A stretch of DNA of 64,000 bases from Cupriavidus alkaliphilus (GTDB lineage Bacteria > Pseudomonadota > Gammaproteobacteria > Burkholderiales > Burkholderiaceae): positions 248,001 to 312,000 of the forward strand of contig NZ_FMAD01000003.1 in the NCBI RefSeq assembly GCF_900094595.1, in the 5' to 3' direction. How positions within the stretch are numbered: the first letter of the stretch is position 1; the number at the start of each line of letters is the position of its first letter. The notes under the pieces were generated by a model. The model had not been told where the DNA came from and made no database searches. It was given only the letters and a program-made list of their open reading frames with translations. Below, in pieces: positions 18,042 to 26,944 of this stretch. Made by a program: the position numbers and the translations under genes.

Positions 18042-18745
18042 CCACAGCCGCCCCACGCCTGCCGCGCGTGGCCTTCGTCACCATCGGGCAGTCGCCGCGA
18101 ACCGACGTGGTACCGCAGATGATGGCCGACCTGGGCCTGCCGGCCGAAGTCGAAGAATTCGGCATCCTCGACGCGCTGGGCCCCGACGAGATCGCCGCGC
18201 TGGCGCCCGCCGCCGGCGAGTACCGCTTCGCCAGTCGCCTGCGCGACGGCACGCAGGCGGTGATGGGCAAGCCGGTGGCCGAGGCCATGCTGGCGCGGCT
18301 GATGGCCTCGCTCGACGATGGCCGCTTCGACGCGCTGGTGCCGCTGTGCACCGGCACCGCGCTGCCGCCGATGCGCACGCTGGTGATCGAGCCGCAGCAG
18401 GTGGTCGATCACCTGACGGTCGCGCTTGGCCAGGGATGCAAGCGGCTCGGCATCGTGCTGCCCCTCGAGGGCCAGGCCGACAGCTTTCATCTGATCAAAC
18501 CGGTGTCCTGCGAACTGCGCGTTACGCATGCCTCGCCTTATACCGATCCTGGCACCGGCGGCTTCGCTCGCGCCGGCCAGGCCCTGCGCGGCTGCGATCT
18601 GGTGGTGATGCACTGCATGGGCTACACCGAGGCGATGCGTGCCGAAGTCGCGCACCATGCCCGCGCCCCGGTGCTGCTCTCTAACCGGATGGTGGCCACG
18701 CTGCTCGGCCAGGTGCTGGATGGCCGCGGCCGAAATGGCCTGTGA
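18038..18745 (+). CDS. AroM family protein
   Basis: 235 residues. It opens with RVAFVTIGQSPRTDVVPQM, the AroM family signature, and has a PLCTGTALPP segment and HCMGYTE near the end. The pattern of two Cys-bearing loops recalls the aspartate/glutamate racemase superfamily, to which AroM is distantly linked. The E. coli AroM protein has no established function despite its name. Coupled to DUF1177 through an ATGA overlap. A racemase, lyase or isomerase acting on a peptide breakdown product is possible but unproven. Confidence 0.85.
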   Translation: MTTAAPRLPRVAFVTIGQSPRTDVVPQMMADLGLPAEVEEFGILDALGPDEIAALAPAAGEYRFASRLRDGTQAVMGKPVAEAMLARLMASLDDGRFDALVPLCTGTALPPMRTLVIEPQQVVDHLTVALGQGCKRLGIVLPLEGQADSFHLIKPVSCELRVTHASPYTDPGTGGFARAGQALRGCDLVVMHCMGYTEAMRAEVAHHARAPVLLSNRMVATLLGQVLDGRGRNGL

Positions 18746-18811
18746 AATTGCTTACGGGTAAAGGCAAGCCCGCTGACAGATTGCCTGTGACACAGCTGGA
18801 GTGGAAGTAAC

Positions 18812-19804
18812 ATGGAAAAGGTGGCGAAGTGGATGGGACCGCTGCTGCGCGGCATGGCTTGCATGAGCCTGGTTGCGGTGGCGGCGTCGGGCGCGCATGC
18901 GCAGGAATGGAAGCCCGCGAAGCCGGTGCGGCTGCTGGTCGGCTTTGCCCCGGGCGGCTCCGCCGACCTGCTGGCACGGCTGGTGCAAGGTCCTTTGTCA
19001 GAAAGCCTCGGCGTGCCGGTGGTAGTCGAAAACGTGCCGGGCGCGGGTGGCAATATCGCCGCCGACAAGCTGGCCAAGGCCTCGCCGGACGGCTATACCA
19101 TCGGCATGGGCGCAGCTGGCGCGATGGCGGTGACCCACGTGCTCAACCCGAAGGGCACGCCGTACAAGGCCGATGACTTTACCCCCATTGCCATGCTGGC
19201 GACGCAGCCCAACGTGGTGATCATCAACCCTGCGCTACCGGTCAAGACGATGGCGGACTTCACCGCGTACGTGAAAAAGACACCGCAGGTCACCTATGGC
19301 ACCGCGGGCGTCGGCACGTCGAACCACCTGATCGCCGAGACCATGCTGCATCGCCTCGGCATCGACATGGTCCACGCGCCGTACAAGGGCGCCACCCCGG
19401 TGATCACCGATCTGATGGGCGGCCATATCGCCATGACCGTCGACAACATCACCACCGCCGCGGCGCTCGCCAAGAGCGGCAAGGTCAAGGCGCTGGCGGT
19501 CACGGGCAGCAAGCGCTCGCCGTTGCTGCCCGACGTGCCGACGCTGGCCGAAAGCGGCCTGAAGGATTTCAACATGCCGACCTGGCAAGGCATCTTCGGG
19601 CCCAAGGACCTGCCGAAGGCGATCGTGGCCCGCTACAACCAGGCCCTGGTGAAGGCGCTGGCGAATCCGGAAGTCAGGAAGAAGATGGCGGAGTTCGGCT
19701 CGGAACCGGTCGGCGACACCCCGGAACACTTCGCCGGCTTCCTGGCGCAGGACCGCAAGATGTGGACCGAAGTGATCAGGACGGCGAAGATCACGCTCGA
19801 GTAA
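18812..19804 (+). CDS. Bug/TctC-type periplasmic binding protein
   Basis: 330 residues. Sec signal peptide ends near AHAQE (about residue 30). The mature start KPVRLLVGFAPGGSADLLARL is the hallmark of Bug receptors, which are hugely expanded in Burkholderiales and bind carboxylates, amino acids or amides with high affinity. No TctA/TctB membrane partners are next to it, as is common for orphan Bug proteins. Its position after iclR-pepE-DUF1177-aroM suggests it captures the compound that this module handles. GGAAG precedes the ATG. Confidence 0.92.
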   Translation: MEKVAKWMGPLLRGMACMSLVAVAASGAHAQEWKPAKPVRLLVGFAPGGSADLLARLVQGPLSESLGVPVVVENVPGAGGNIAADKLAKASPDGYTIGMGAAGAMAVTHVLNPKGTPYKADDFTPIAMLATQPNVVIINPALPVKTMADFTAYVKKTPQVTYGTAGVGTSNHLIAETMLHRLGIDMVHAPYKGATPVITDLMGGHIAMTVDNITTAAALAKSGKVKALAVTGSKRSPLLPDVPTLAESGLKDFNMPTWQGIFGPKDLPKAIVARYNQALVKALANPEVRKKMAEFGSEPVGDTPEHFAGFLAQDRKMWTEVIRTAKITLE

Positions 19805-19863
19805 TCGCCGCAAGGGAAACGGCGCGCAAGCGGCCCCGTCTCCTGGCTCCCGGTCTGTCTACG

Positions 19864-20046
19864 CTAGCAGCCCTTGCCGAACAACCGATAGGCGGGGCAA
19901 TAGCCCATCACGCCGGTCAGCAAAGGCACCAGCCCGATCCAGCCCCACAGCGTCCCTGGCCTGATAAAGACCAGTGTGATCAGCGCGGCGCCAACCAGGA
20001 TCCGGATCGACCGATCCACAACACCAAGGTTCTTGCAGAACAACAT
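19864..20046 (-). CDS. DUF2892 small inner membrane protein
   Basis: 60 residues. Starts with NLGVVDRSIRILVGAAL, the standard DUF2892 (YgaP C-terminal-like) opening, then two membrane helices, and a CPAYRLFGKGC tail with two cysteines. Family members occur alone or fused to rhodanese domains and are linked to sulfur handling, but the role is unclear. AGGAG lies 7 bases before the ATG. Single gene, convergent with the Bug gene. Confidence 0.85.
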   Translation of the reverse strand: MLFCKNLGVVDRSIRILVGAALITLVFIRPGTLWGWIGLVPLLTGVMGYCPAYRLFGKGC

Positions 20047-20173
20047 GCTTTGCTCCTGTTTGCCAAGTAAACAGAGCGAGCTTGCGCCGCGTCTCGACGG
20101 AAGTCCTTGACCAGACCACAACTGGCGCATCATTCGATGCAGGCTTGGACGCGTCCCGGAGCCGCGGAAAAAC

Positions 20174-20215
20174 AAAAAGGCCACGTACCCCGATCGATCC
20201 GGGCGCACGTGGCCT
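20174..20215 (-). terminator. Terminator of the translation gene block
   Basis: Nine-bp stem AGGCCACGT/ACGTGGCCT with a 20-base structured loop, followed on the minus strand by five T residues. It lies just past the truB stop. Confidence 0.8.
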
Positions 20216-20237
20216 CCTGGCTCAGGCAGGACGCTGC

Positions 20238-21185
20238 CTATAGCTTCACCAATCGTTCAGGGCGCAACGCGCCCTCGCGCATGCGCGCCACGCCCAGCAG
20301 CCGCGCGGGCTCGCCGGCATAGACGCGGGCCAGCGCTTCCTCGGCCACGTCGGTACCCGCCGGCAGGTCGCGCCAGGCGATCCGCTGGCCCTGCAGGAAA
20401 CGCCCCGCCGCGGCTGCGTCCAGATGCACCGGCACACACTTCTGCAGCAAGGCGTCCACCGGCGCAAGCATGGCAGGGCGCTGCGCGTCATCCTGTTGCT
20501 CGATCTGCTCCAGCGTGACGGCGCCGTCGAGCGTCAGGTCGCCCACGGCAATCCGGCGCAGCCCGGTCAGGTGCGCGCCGCAGCCCAACGCTTCGCCGAT
20601 ATCCTCGGCCAGCGTGCGGATATAGGTGCCCTTGCTGCAAGTCACCCGCATCGTGAACGACGGGGCCTCGGGCAAGGCGCAGTCCAGCAGCGCGATCGAA
20701 CGGATCGTGACACGCCGCGCCGCGCGCTCCACGGTCTGGCCGGCGCGCGCGTATTCGTACAGCGGACGGCCGTCCTTCTTCAGCGCCGAATGCATCGGCG
20801 GCACCTGCTCGATCTCGCCGACAAAACCTGCCACCACACGCTCCACCGCGGCGCGGTCACAGGTGACCGCACGCACGTCGAGCAGCTCGCCTTCGGCATC
20901 GCCGGTGCTGGAACGCGCGCCCAGGCGCACTTCGGCGTCATAGGTCTTGTCCGCTTCGAGCAGGTCCTGCGAGAACTTGGTGGCTTCGCCGAAGCACAGC
21001 GGCAGCAGCCCGGTGGCCAGCGGATCGAGCGTGCCGGTATGACCGGCCTTGGCCGCGCGCAACAGGCGCTTGGCGCGCACCAGCGCGTCGTTGGACGACA
21101 GCCCCAGCGGCTTGTCGAGCAGCAGCACACCATGGACCTCGCGGCGCGGCAGGCGCGGCGGACGGTTGGCGTTGGAATCGGTCAT
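20238..21185 (-). CDS. truB: tRNA pseudouridine-55 synthase
   Basis: 315 residues. Converts U55 in the T loop of tRNAs to pseudouridine. GVLLLDKPLGLSSNDAL is the N-terminal TruB motif, and the catalytic Asp lies in GHTGTLDPLATGLLP. The C-terminus carries the PUA-like TruB domain. The ATG at 21185 starts the conserved region; the upstream frame is not conserved. Last gene of the minus-strand block rimP-nusA-infB-rbfA-truB. Confidence 0.96.
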   Translation of the reverse strand: MTDSNANRPPRLPRREVHGVLLLDKPLGLSSNDALVRAKRLLRAAKAGHTGTLDPLATGLLPLCFGEATKFSQDLLEADKTYDAEVRLGARSSTGDAEGELLDVRAVTCDRAAVERVVAGFVGEIEQVPPMHSALKKDGRPLYEYARAGQTVERAARRVTIRSIALLDCALPEAPSFTMRVTCSKGTYIRTLAEDIGEALGCGAHLTGLRRIAVGDLTLDGAVTLEQIEQQDDAQRPAMLAPVDALLQKCVPVHLDAAAAGRFLQGQRIAWRDLPAGTDVAEEALARVYAGEPARLLGVARMREGALRPERLVKL

Positions 21186-21266
21186 CGGGAACAAGCGGAA
21201 GGCGGGTGCGCAACGCGCGGCGACCGCGCCAGGAAAGCCCATGCCGGCCGGCACGGGCACCCGGCA

Positions 21267-21638
21267 TCAGTCTTCGTCTTTCGAACGCGTGGCGTTCGCT
21301 TCGTTGATCAGCCTGGACATCTCGATCGCGTGTTCGACCGAGGTATCGTGATGGAAATGCAGCGTCGGCACGGTATGGATGTGCAGGCGCTTGAACAGCA
21401 GCGAGTGCAGGTAGCCGGCCTTCTCGTTCAGGATGGCTTCGGCTTCGGCCGCTTCGGCGCCCAGCACGGTGAAGTACACCTTGGCGTGCGCGTAATCGGG
21501 CGTCAGCGTGACGGACTGCAGCGTGACCAGGCCGAGGCGCGGGTCGCGCAGTTCGCGCTGGATCATCTCGGCCAGGTCCTTCTGGATCTGGTCGGAGATG
21601 CGGAGATTGCGGGAGGAGATATTGCCTTTCTTGGCCAT
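21267..21638 (-). CDS. rbfA: Ribosome-binding factor A
   Basis: 123 residues, single KH-like domain, typical length. Helps mature the 16S rRNA 5' end during 30S assembly and is needed for cold adaptation. Family signs are [20 protein letters not shown] (trimmed here), the [19 protein letters not shown] strand and the C-terminal [11 protein letters not shown]. Placed after infB as in most proteobacteria, with a UUCG hairpin in the 60-base gap between them. Confidence 0.96.
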   Translation of the reverse strand: MAKKGNISSRNLRISDQIQKDLAEMIQRELRDPRLGLVTLQSVTLTPDYAHAKVYFTVLGAEAAEAEAILNEKAGYLHSLLFKRLHIHTVPTLHFHHDTSVEHAIEMSRLINEANATRSKDED

Positions 21639-21662
21639 GCAATACAGTCTGGTCGAGATGAC

Positions 21663-21686
21663 AACGGCAGGCCGAAGCCTGCCGTT
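21663..21686 (-). other. UUCG-capped hairpin between infB and rbfA
   Basis: Perfect 10-bp stem AACGGCAGGC/GCCTGCCGTT closed, on the minus-strand RNA, by a UUCG tetraloop. No T run follows, so it is more likely an mRNA stability or processing element, or a partial attenuator, than a full terminator. Confidence 0.6.
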
Positions 21687-21698
21687 GCTTGCGACGCC

Positions 21699-24590
21699 TT
21701 ACAGCGTGCGCGCCACCTCTGTGATTTCGTACACCTCGAGCTGGTCGCCTTCCTGAACATCGTTGAAGTTCTTGATCGACAGACCGCACTCGAAGCCTTG
21801 CTTGACTTCCTTGACGTCGTCCTTGAAGCGCTTGAGCGAATCCAGCTCGCCGTCGTGGATGACCACGTTGTTGCGCAGCACGCGCACCAGCGAATTGCGC
21901 TTGACCACGCCGTCGGTGACCATACAGCCAGCCACCGTGCCGACCTTGGGCACGCGGAACACCTGGCGCACCTCGACCGTGCCGGTGGTGGTTTCGCGCT
22001 TCTCCGGCGCCAGCATGCCCGACATCGCCGCCTTGATCTCGTCTACCGCATCGTAAATGATGTTGTAGTAGCGGATATCAATGCCGTTGTGCTCGGCCAG
22101 CTTGCGCGCGCCCGCATCGGCACGCACGTTGAAGCCGATGATGACCGCCTTCGAAGCCGTCGCCAGGTTGACGTCGGACTCGGAGATGCCACCCACGCCG
22201 CCGTGCACGATCTGCACCCGCACCTCGGCGGTCGACAGCTTCTGCAGCGACTGCACCAGCGCTTCCTGCGAACCCTGCACGTCTGCCTTGACGATCAGCG
22301 GCAGCGTCTGGACTTCGCCTTCGGCCATCTGCTCCAGCATGTTCTCGAGCTTGGCGGCCTGTTGCTTGGCCAGCTTCACGTCGCGGAACTTGCCCTGGCG
22401 GAACAGCGCGATTTCGCGCGCCTTGCGCTCGTCCGGCAGCACCAGCACTTCCTCGCCGGCGGCAGGCACTTCCGACAGGCCCTGGATTTCCACCGGAATC
22501 GACGGGCCGGCTTCCTTGGTCGCCTTGCCGTTCTCGTCCAGCATGGCGCGCACGCGGCCGTAGGCGCTGCCAGCCAGCACCACATCGCCACGCTTGAGCG
22601 TGCCGCTGCTGACCAGGATGGTAGCGATCGGGCCCTTGCCCTTGTCGAGCTGGGCTTCCACCACCAGGCCCTTGGCCGGGGCGTCCACCGGTGCCTTCAG
22701 TTCCAGCACTTCGGCCTGCAGCGACACCTGCTCCAGCAGGTCTTCGATGCCGGCGCCGGTCTTGGCGGACACCGGCACGAACGGCGAATCGCCGCCGTAT
22801 TCTTCCGGCACCACCTGCTCGGCCACCAGTTCCTGCTTGACGCGGTCCGGGTTGGCTTCGGGCTTGTCGACCTTGTTGATCGCCACCACGATCGGCACGC
22901 CGGCAGCCTTGGCGTGCGCGATCGCTTCCTTGGTCTGCGGCATCACGCCGTCGTCGGCCGCGACCACCAGGATCACGATGTCGGTGGCCTTGGCACCGCG
23001 GGCTCGCATGGCCGTGAAGGCCTCGTGACCCGGGGTATCCAGGAAGGTGATCACGCCGCGGTCGGTTTCCACATGGTAGGCACCGATATGCTGCGTAATG
23101 CCGCCGGCTTCGCCCGCGGCCACCTTGGTGCGGCGGATGTAGTCCAGCAGCGAGGTCTTGCCGTGGTCGACGTGACCCATCACGGTCACCACCGGCGGAC
23201 GCGGCAGCAGCTCGGCGTCTTCGTGCTCTTCGCCGTCGACCACCAGCAGCGCTTCCGGATCGTCCAGCTTGGCGGCGTACGCCTTGTGGCCCATTTCTTC
23301 CACCACGATCATGGCGGTTTCCTGGTCCAGCACCTGGTTGATCGTCACCATCTGGCCGAGCTTCATCATCTGCTTGATGACCTCGGAAGCCTTCACCGCC
23401 ATCTTGTGGGCCAGGTCGGCCACGGAGATGGTTTCCGGCACGTGCACTTCGCGCACCACCGGTTCGGTCGGCGCCTGGAAGTTGCTGCGGCTGTCGTCAT
23501 GCTGCTGCTGACGGCCGCCACGGCCACGCGGGCCGCCGCGCCAGCCGCCCACGCCGCCCGACGAATCGCCGCGCGTCTTCAGGCCGCTGCCCTTCTTGCG
23601 GCTGCCTTCGTCCTGCCACGTCGACGAAGTGCCGGCCTTGACGACCTTGCCCTTCTTGTCGGTGGTGGTGGTCGCGGTGGCGGTCACCGGCTTTTTCTCG
23701 CCCGGCTTGGCTTCGGTGCCGGCCGGCTTGACCGGCTTGTGCAGGGTACCGGTCTGCTCGGCCTTCTTTTCCTCGGCCTTGCGCTCGGACGGCGCCTTCA
23801 GCACGCGTGCCGGCGCGTTCAGCATCTGCTGGATCGCACGGGCTTCGGCTTCGGCAGCCTCGCGGCGCTTGCGCGCGGCGACTTCCTGCTCGGCGCGGGC
23901 CTTGTCGGCGGCAGCCTTGGCCTCGTCGGCGGCCTTCTGCGCCTCGGCGCGTTCGGCGGCGACGCGGGCCTTCTCGTCCTCGGCCTTCTTGCGCGAAGTG
24001 TCCTCGTTGGCTTCGGTCACGGCGCGCGACGCGGCAGCCTCTTCCTCGGCCTTGCGGGCGGCGAGTTCGGCCTGGCGGCGCTGTTCGGCCTCGAGTGCCT
24101 CCTGGCGCGCGCGGCGCTCGGCTTCCTCGCGCTCGGCGGCCTCGCGGGCGGCCTTGGCCTCGGCTTCCTGGCGCGCCAGCAGTTCGGCCTGGCGGCGCTC
24201 TTCCGCTTCGCGGCGCGCCTCCTCGGCGGCGTCGACGACCTGGGCTTGCGCCTCGGCGCCATCGGCCTGCTGTTCGGGCGCAGCGTCGTCGCGCTTGATC
24301 AGCACGCGCTTCTTGCGCACTTCCACCTGGACCGTGCGGGTCTTGCCGGTGGCGTCCGACTGGCGGATCTCGGAGGTTTCGCGCTTGGTCAGTGTGATCT
24401 TCTTGCGGGCGCTGTCGTCGGACTGGCCGTGCGAGCGCTTCAGATAGTCCAGCAGCCTGGTCTTATCCGATTCCGTGATGATGTCTTCTGGCGTCGCTTT
24501 GCCCACCCCAGCCGCCTGCAATTGTTCCAGCAGGGCAGCTGCGCTGCGACTCAGTTCTGCGGCCAGTTGGGCAACTGTTGTGCTTGCCAT
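21699..24590 (-). CDS. infB: Translation initiation factor IF-2
   Basis: 963 residues, long form. The N-terminal IF-2N domain ([20 protein letters not shown]) is followed by a charged, Ala/Glu/Arg/Lys-rich coiled stretch (about residues 110-260), a second IF-2N domain (about 370-430), the GTPase domain (G1 [13 protein letters not shown]3 [10 protein letters not shown]4 NKVDK) and two beta-barrel domains that bind fMet-tRNA. It brings initiator tRNA to the 30S subunit. The Ala/Glu-rich linker is low complexity and varies widely between species. Confidence 0.98.
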   Translation of the reverse strand: MASTTVAQLAAELSRSAAALLEQLQAAGVGKATPEDIITESDKTRLLDYLKRSHGQSDDSARKKITLTKRETSEIRQSDATGKTRTVQVEVRKKRVLIKRDDAAPEQQADGAEAQAQVVDAAEEARREAEERRQAELLARQEAEAKAAREAAEREEAERRARQEALEAEQRRQAELAARKAEEEAAASRAVTEANEDTSRKKAEDEKARVAAERAEAQKAADEAKAAADKARAEQEVAARKRREAAEAEARAIQQMLNAPARVLKAPSERKAEEKKAEQTGTLHKPVKPAGTEAKPGEKKPVTATATTTTDKKGKVVKAGTSSTWQDEGSRKKGSGLKTRGDSSGGVGGWRGGPRGRGGRQQQHDDSRSNFQAPTEPVVREVHVPETISVADLAHKMAVKASEVIKQMMKLGQMVTINQVLDQETAMIVVEEMGHKAYAAKLDDPEALLVVDGEEHEDAELLPRPPVVTVMGHVDHGKTSLLDYIRRTKVAAGEAGGITQHIGAYHVETDRGVITFLDTPGHEAFTAMRARGAKATDIVILVVAADDGVMPQTKEAIAHAKAAGVPIVVAINKVDKPEANPDRVKQELVAEQVVPEEYGGDSPFVPVSAKTGAGIEDLLEQVSLQAEVLELKAPVDAPAKGLVVEAQLDKGKGPIATILVSSGTLKRGDVVLAGSAYGRVRAMLDENGKATKEAGPSIPVEIQGLSEVPAAGEEVLVLPDERKAREIALFRQGKFRDVKLAKQQAAKLENMLEQMAEGEVQTLPLIVKADVQGSQEALVQSLQKLSTAEVRVQIVHGGVGGISESDVNLATASKAVIIGFNVRADAGARKLAEHNGIDIRYYNIIYDAVDEIKAAMSGMLAPEKRETTTGTVEVRQVFRVPKVGTVAGCMVTDGVVKRNSLVRVLRNNVVIHDGELDSLKRFKDDVKEVKQGFECGLSIKNFNDVQEGDQLEVYEITEVARTL

Positions 24591-24680
24591 TCAAACCCTT
24601 TCAATGCTTGGTTTCTACGTCGGGACAGATTGATGCGGAAAGCGCGCCCGGGCTGGCGTTGGCCGGCCCGGCCGTGTCCC

Positions 24681-26156
24681 TCAGTTGAACCAATGTTCCC
24701 GTGCTTTCATGATCAGCGACTTGGCTTCTTCCTCGCTGACACCGGTCATCTCGACCAGCTCGTCCACGGCCAGTTCGGCCAGGTCGTCACGCGTATGGAT
24801 ATCGCCTTCGGCCAGCTTGCCGATCAGTTCCGGGTTGAGGCCGTCGAGCGAGCGCAGATCCTGCGACACCTCTTCCACCTTTTCTTCCCGGGCCAGTTCC
24901 ATCGTCAGGAGCGCATCACGCGCGCGATTGCGCAGCTCGTTGACGGTGTCTTCGTCAAAGGCCTCGATCTCCATCATTTCACTGATGGGGACATAAGCCA
25001 CTTCTTCCAGCGTGGAGAAGCCTTCCTCGATCAGGATGTCTGCGACTTCCTCGTCCACGTCCAGCTTGGACATGAACAGCTTGCGCACGACATCGCTTTC
25101 TTCGGCCTGCTTCTGCGCCGATTCTTCCTGCGTCATGATGTTGATCTGCCAGCCGGTCAGCTCGGACGCCAGGCGCACGTTCTGACCACTGCGGCCGATG
25201 GAGACGGCGAGGTTCTCCTCGTCGACAACCACGTCCATGCTGTGCTTCTCTTCATCGACCACGATCGACTGCACCTGCGCCGGCGCCAGCGCGCCGATCA
25301 CAAACTGCGCCGGGTCTTCCGACCACAGCACGATGTCCACCGCCTCGCCGCCGATCTCGTTGCGCACCGCGGTGACGCGCGTGCCGCGCACGCCCACGCA
25401 GGTGCCGATCGGGTCGATGCGCTTGTCATGCGCCACCACCGCGATCTTGGCGCGAACGCCCGGGTCGCGGGCAGCCGCCTTGATCTCCAGCAGGCCTTGT
25501 TCCATCTCGGGCACTTCGTTTTCGAAGAGCTTGATCAGGAAGTCAGGGGCGGTGCGCGACAGCTCGATCTGCGGGCCACGCGCGGCGCGGTCCACATTCA
25601 GGATATAGGCGCGCACACGATCGCCGGTGCGCAGGTTTTCCTTGGGGATGATCTGGTCGCGGGCCAGCAGCGCCTCGACGCGGCCGGACTCGACGATCAG
25701 GCCCTTCTTGTCGGCGCGCTTGACCGTGCCGGTCATGATCTTTTCGCCGCGATCGAGGTAGTCGTTCAGGATCTGCTCGCGCTCGGCATCGCGGATGCGC
25801 TGGAGGATCACCTGCTTGGCGGCCTGCGCGCCGATGCGGCCGAACTCGACCGACTCGATCTGCTGCTCGATATAGTCGCCCAGCTCGATGCTGGGGTTTT
25901 CCTCGCGGGCCTCGAACAGCAGGATCTGCTTGTCCGGCTCCTGCAGGCCCAGTTCGTCGGGAACGACCAGCCAGCGGCGGAAGGTTTCATGCTCGCCCGA
26001 CTCGCGATCGATCGCGACACGGATATCCACGTCTTCCTCGAAACGCTTCTTGGTGGCCGAGGCGAGCGCCGCCTCCAGGGCACCGAATACCACATCCTTG
26101 TCGACGTTCTTCTCACGCGCAAGCGCATCGACGAGCAACAGAACTTCGCGGCTCAT
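24681..26156 (-). CDS. nusA: Transcription termination/antitermination factor NusA
   Basis: 491 residues. Order: N-terminal RNA polymerase-binding domain, S1 domain (about 135-200), two KH domains ([19 protein letters not shown] and the following [16 protein letters not shown]), and two C-terminal acidic helix-hairpin-helix repeats with [12 protein letters not shown] and [16 protein letters not shown]. The C-terminal repeats match the gammaproteobacterial/betaproteobacterial long form. Its start overlaps the rimP stop (ATGA). Confidence 0.98.
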   Translation of the reverse strand: MSREVLLLVDALAREKNVDKDVVFGALEAALASATKKRFEEDVDIRVAIDRESGEHETFRRWLVVPDELGLQEPDKQILLFEAREENPSIELGDYIEQQIESVEFGRIGAQAAKQVILQRIRDAEREQILNDYLDRGEKIMTGTVKRADKKGLIVESGRVEALLARDQIIPKENLRTGDRVRAYILNVDRAARGPQIELSRTAPDFLIKLFENEVPEMEQGLLEIKAAARDPGVRAKIAVVAHDKRIDPIGTCVGVRGTRVTAVRNEIGGEAVDIVLWSEDPAQFVIGALAPAQVQSIVVDEEKHSMDVVVDEENLAVSIGRSGQNVRLASELTGWQINIMTQEESAQKQAEESDVVRKLFMSKLDVDEEVADILIEEGFSTLEEVAYVPISEMMEIEAFDEDTVNELRNRARDALLTMELAREEKVEEVSQDLRSLDGLNPELIGKLAEGDIHTRDDLAELAVDELVEMTGVSEEEAKSLIMKAREHWFN

Positions 26157-26641
26157 TGCTTGTTCCCTTTTCTTTGATTTCCTTTGAAGTCGATCACCGG
26201 CACCAGGCGTGCCTTGTCGACATCGGATACGGCAAATTCCAGCAGCGCCGGGCCATCCTTGCCCTCGAACTCCAGGCCGATCTTCTCTTCGCCCGCGGCG
26301 CCGGTGGGCTCGCGCAGGATGCCTGTGAAGTTCTTCTGTCCATTGACGGGCAGGCGCAGCGTCACGCGCGCCTCCGCGCCGGCAAAGCGGATGAAGTCGG
26401 CCAGCTTCTTCAGCGGCCGGTCCAGTCCGGGCGACGAGACCTCGAGGCGTTCATAGTCGACGTTCTCGACCGTGAACACGTGGGTGAGCTGGCGGCTCAC
26501 CTTTTCGCAATCCTCGATGGCAATGCCGGTTTCAGGCTGATCGATATAGACACGCAGCAATCCGGCCGGGGCACGCTCGAGCTCGACCAGCTCATATCCC
26601 ATGCCGCTTAGGGTGGTTTCGATCAAATCTGCCAGATGCAC
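26153..26641 (-). CDS. rimP: Ribosome maturation factor RimP
   Basis: 162 residues, usual size. Acts in 30S assembly. N-terminal alpha/beta domain ([20 protein letters not shown]) and C-terminal SH3-like barrel. Family motifs [17 protein letters not shown] and the acidic [10 protein letters not shown] are present. First gene of the rimP-nusA-infB-rbfA-truB block, translationally coupled to nusA. The ATG at 26641 fits the family N-terminus. Confidence 0.96.
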   Translation of the reverse strand: MHLADLIETTLSGMGYELVELERAPAGLLRVYIDQPETGIAIEDCEKVSRQLTHVFTVENVDYERLEVSSPGLDRPLKKLADFIRFAGAEARVTLRLPVNGQKNFTGILREPTGAAGEEKIGLEFEGKDGPALLEFAVSDVDKARLVPVIDFKGNQRKGNKQ

Positions 26642-26773
26642 TGTTATCCCGAGTAATGGCCATCAACACCGTGGCAGGCAAACCCGCCGGTGCCGTCCGG
26701 GACGACCCTGTTGCAGCGCTGCCTGTCCGCCACCCCTTCCGCCCATGCGGAAGCACCGAAAAACGGGCGAACC

Positions 26774-26798
26774 AAAAAAAAATGGGCGCAATGCCCAT
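26774..26798 (-). terminator. Terminator of scpB-rluB
   Basis: Six-bp stem ATGGGC/GCCCAT with a 5-base loop, followed on the minus strand by nine T residues. About 150 bases past the rluB stop. Confidence 0.75.
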
Positions 26799-26805
26799 CA
26801 TTCGC

Positions 26806-26831
26806 CCATCCTCGGACGAGGATGGCTTTTT
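26806..26831 (+). terminator. Plus-strand terminator without a gene
   Basis: Nine-bp stem CCATCCTCG/CGAGGATGG with a 2-base loop and CTTTTT on the plus strand. No plus-strand gene precedes it. It may end an RNA antisense to the rimP leader, or simply block readthrough. Confidence 0.55.
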
Positions 26832-26944
26832 GAATAGACTTGAATTATACGCGGATTATGTCGAAAAGGCAAAAGCCAGACATTTACCGCGGGCCGCACG
26901 CGGCACCGGCAGGCGCTCCGCCCGCCATGCGCCGCATACGGCGC

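Larger units (their letters stand above)
26642..26944. other. Spacer upstream of rimP
   Basis: Carries the rluB terminator (26774-26798) and an opposite-strand terminator (26806-26831), both listed separately. The part next to rimP must contain the operon promoter, but I could not identify clear -35 and -10 boxes. No convincing coding sequence. Confidence 0.5.

Noticed and set aside
20424-26177. An open frame of 1917 codons on the plus strand across truB-rbfA-infB-nusA
   Set aside because: It is antisense to five well-supported conserved genes. Long antisense frames are a known artefact of strong third-position GC bias, and the translation is His/Ala/Gln/Arg-rich with no domain.
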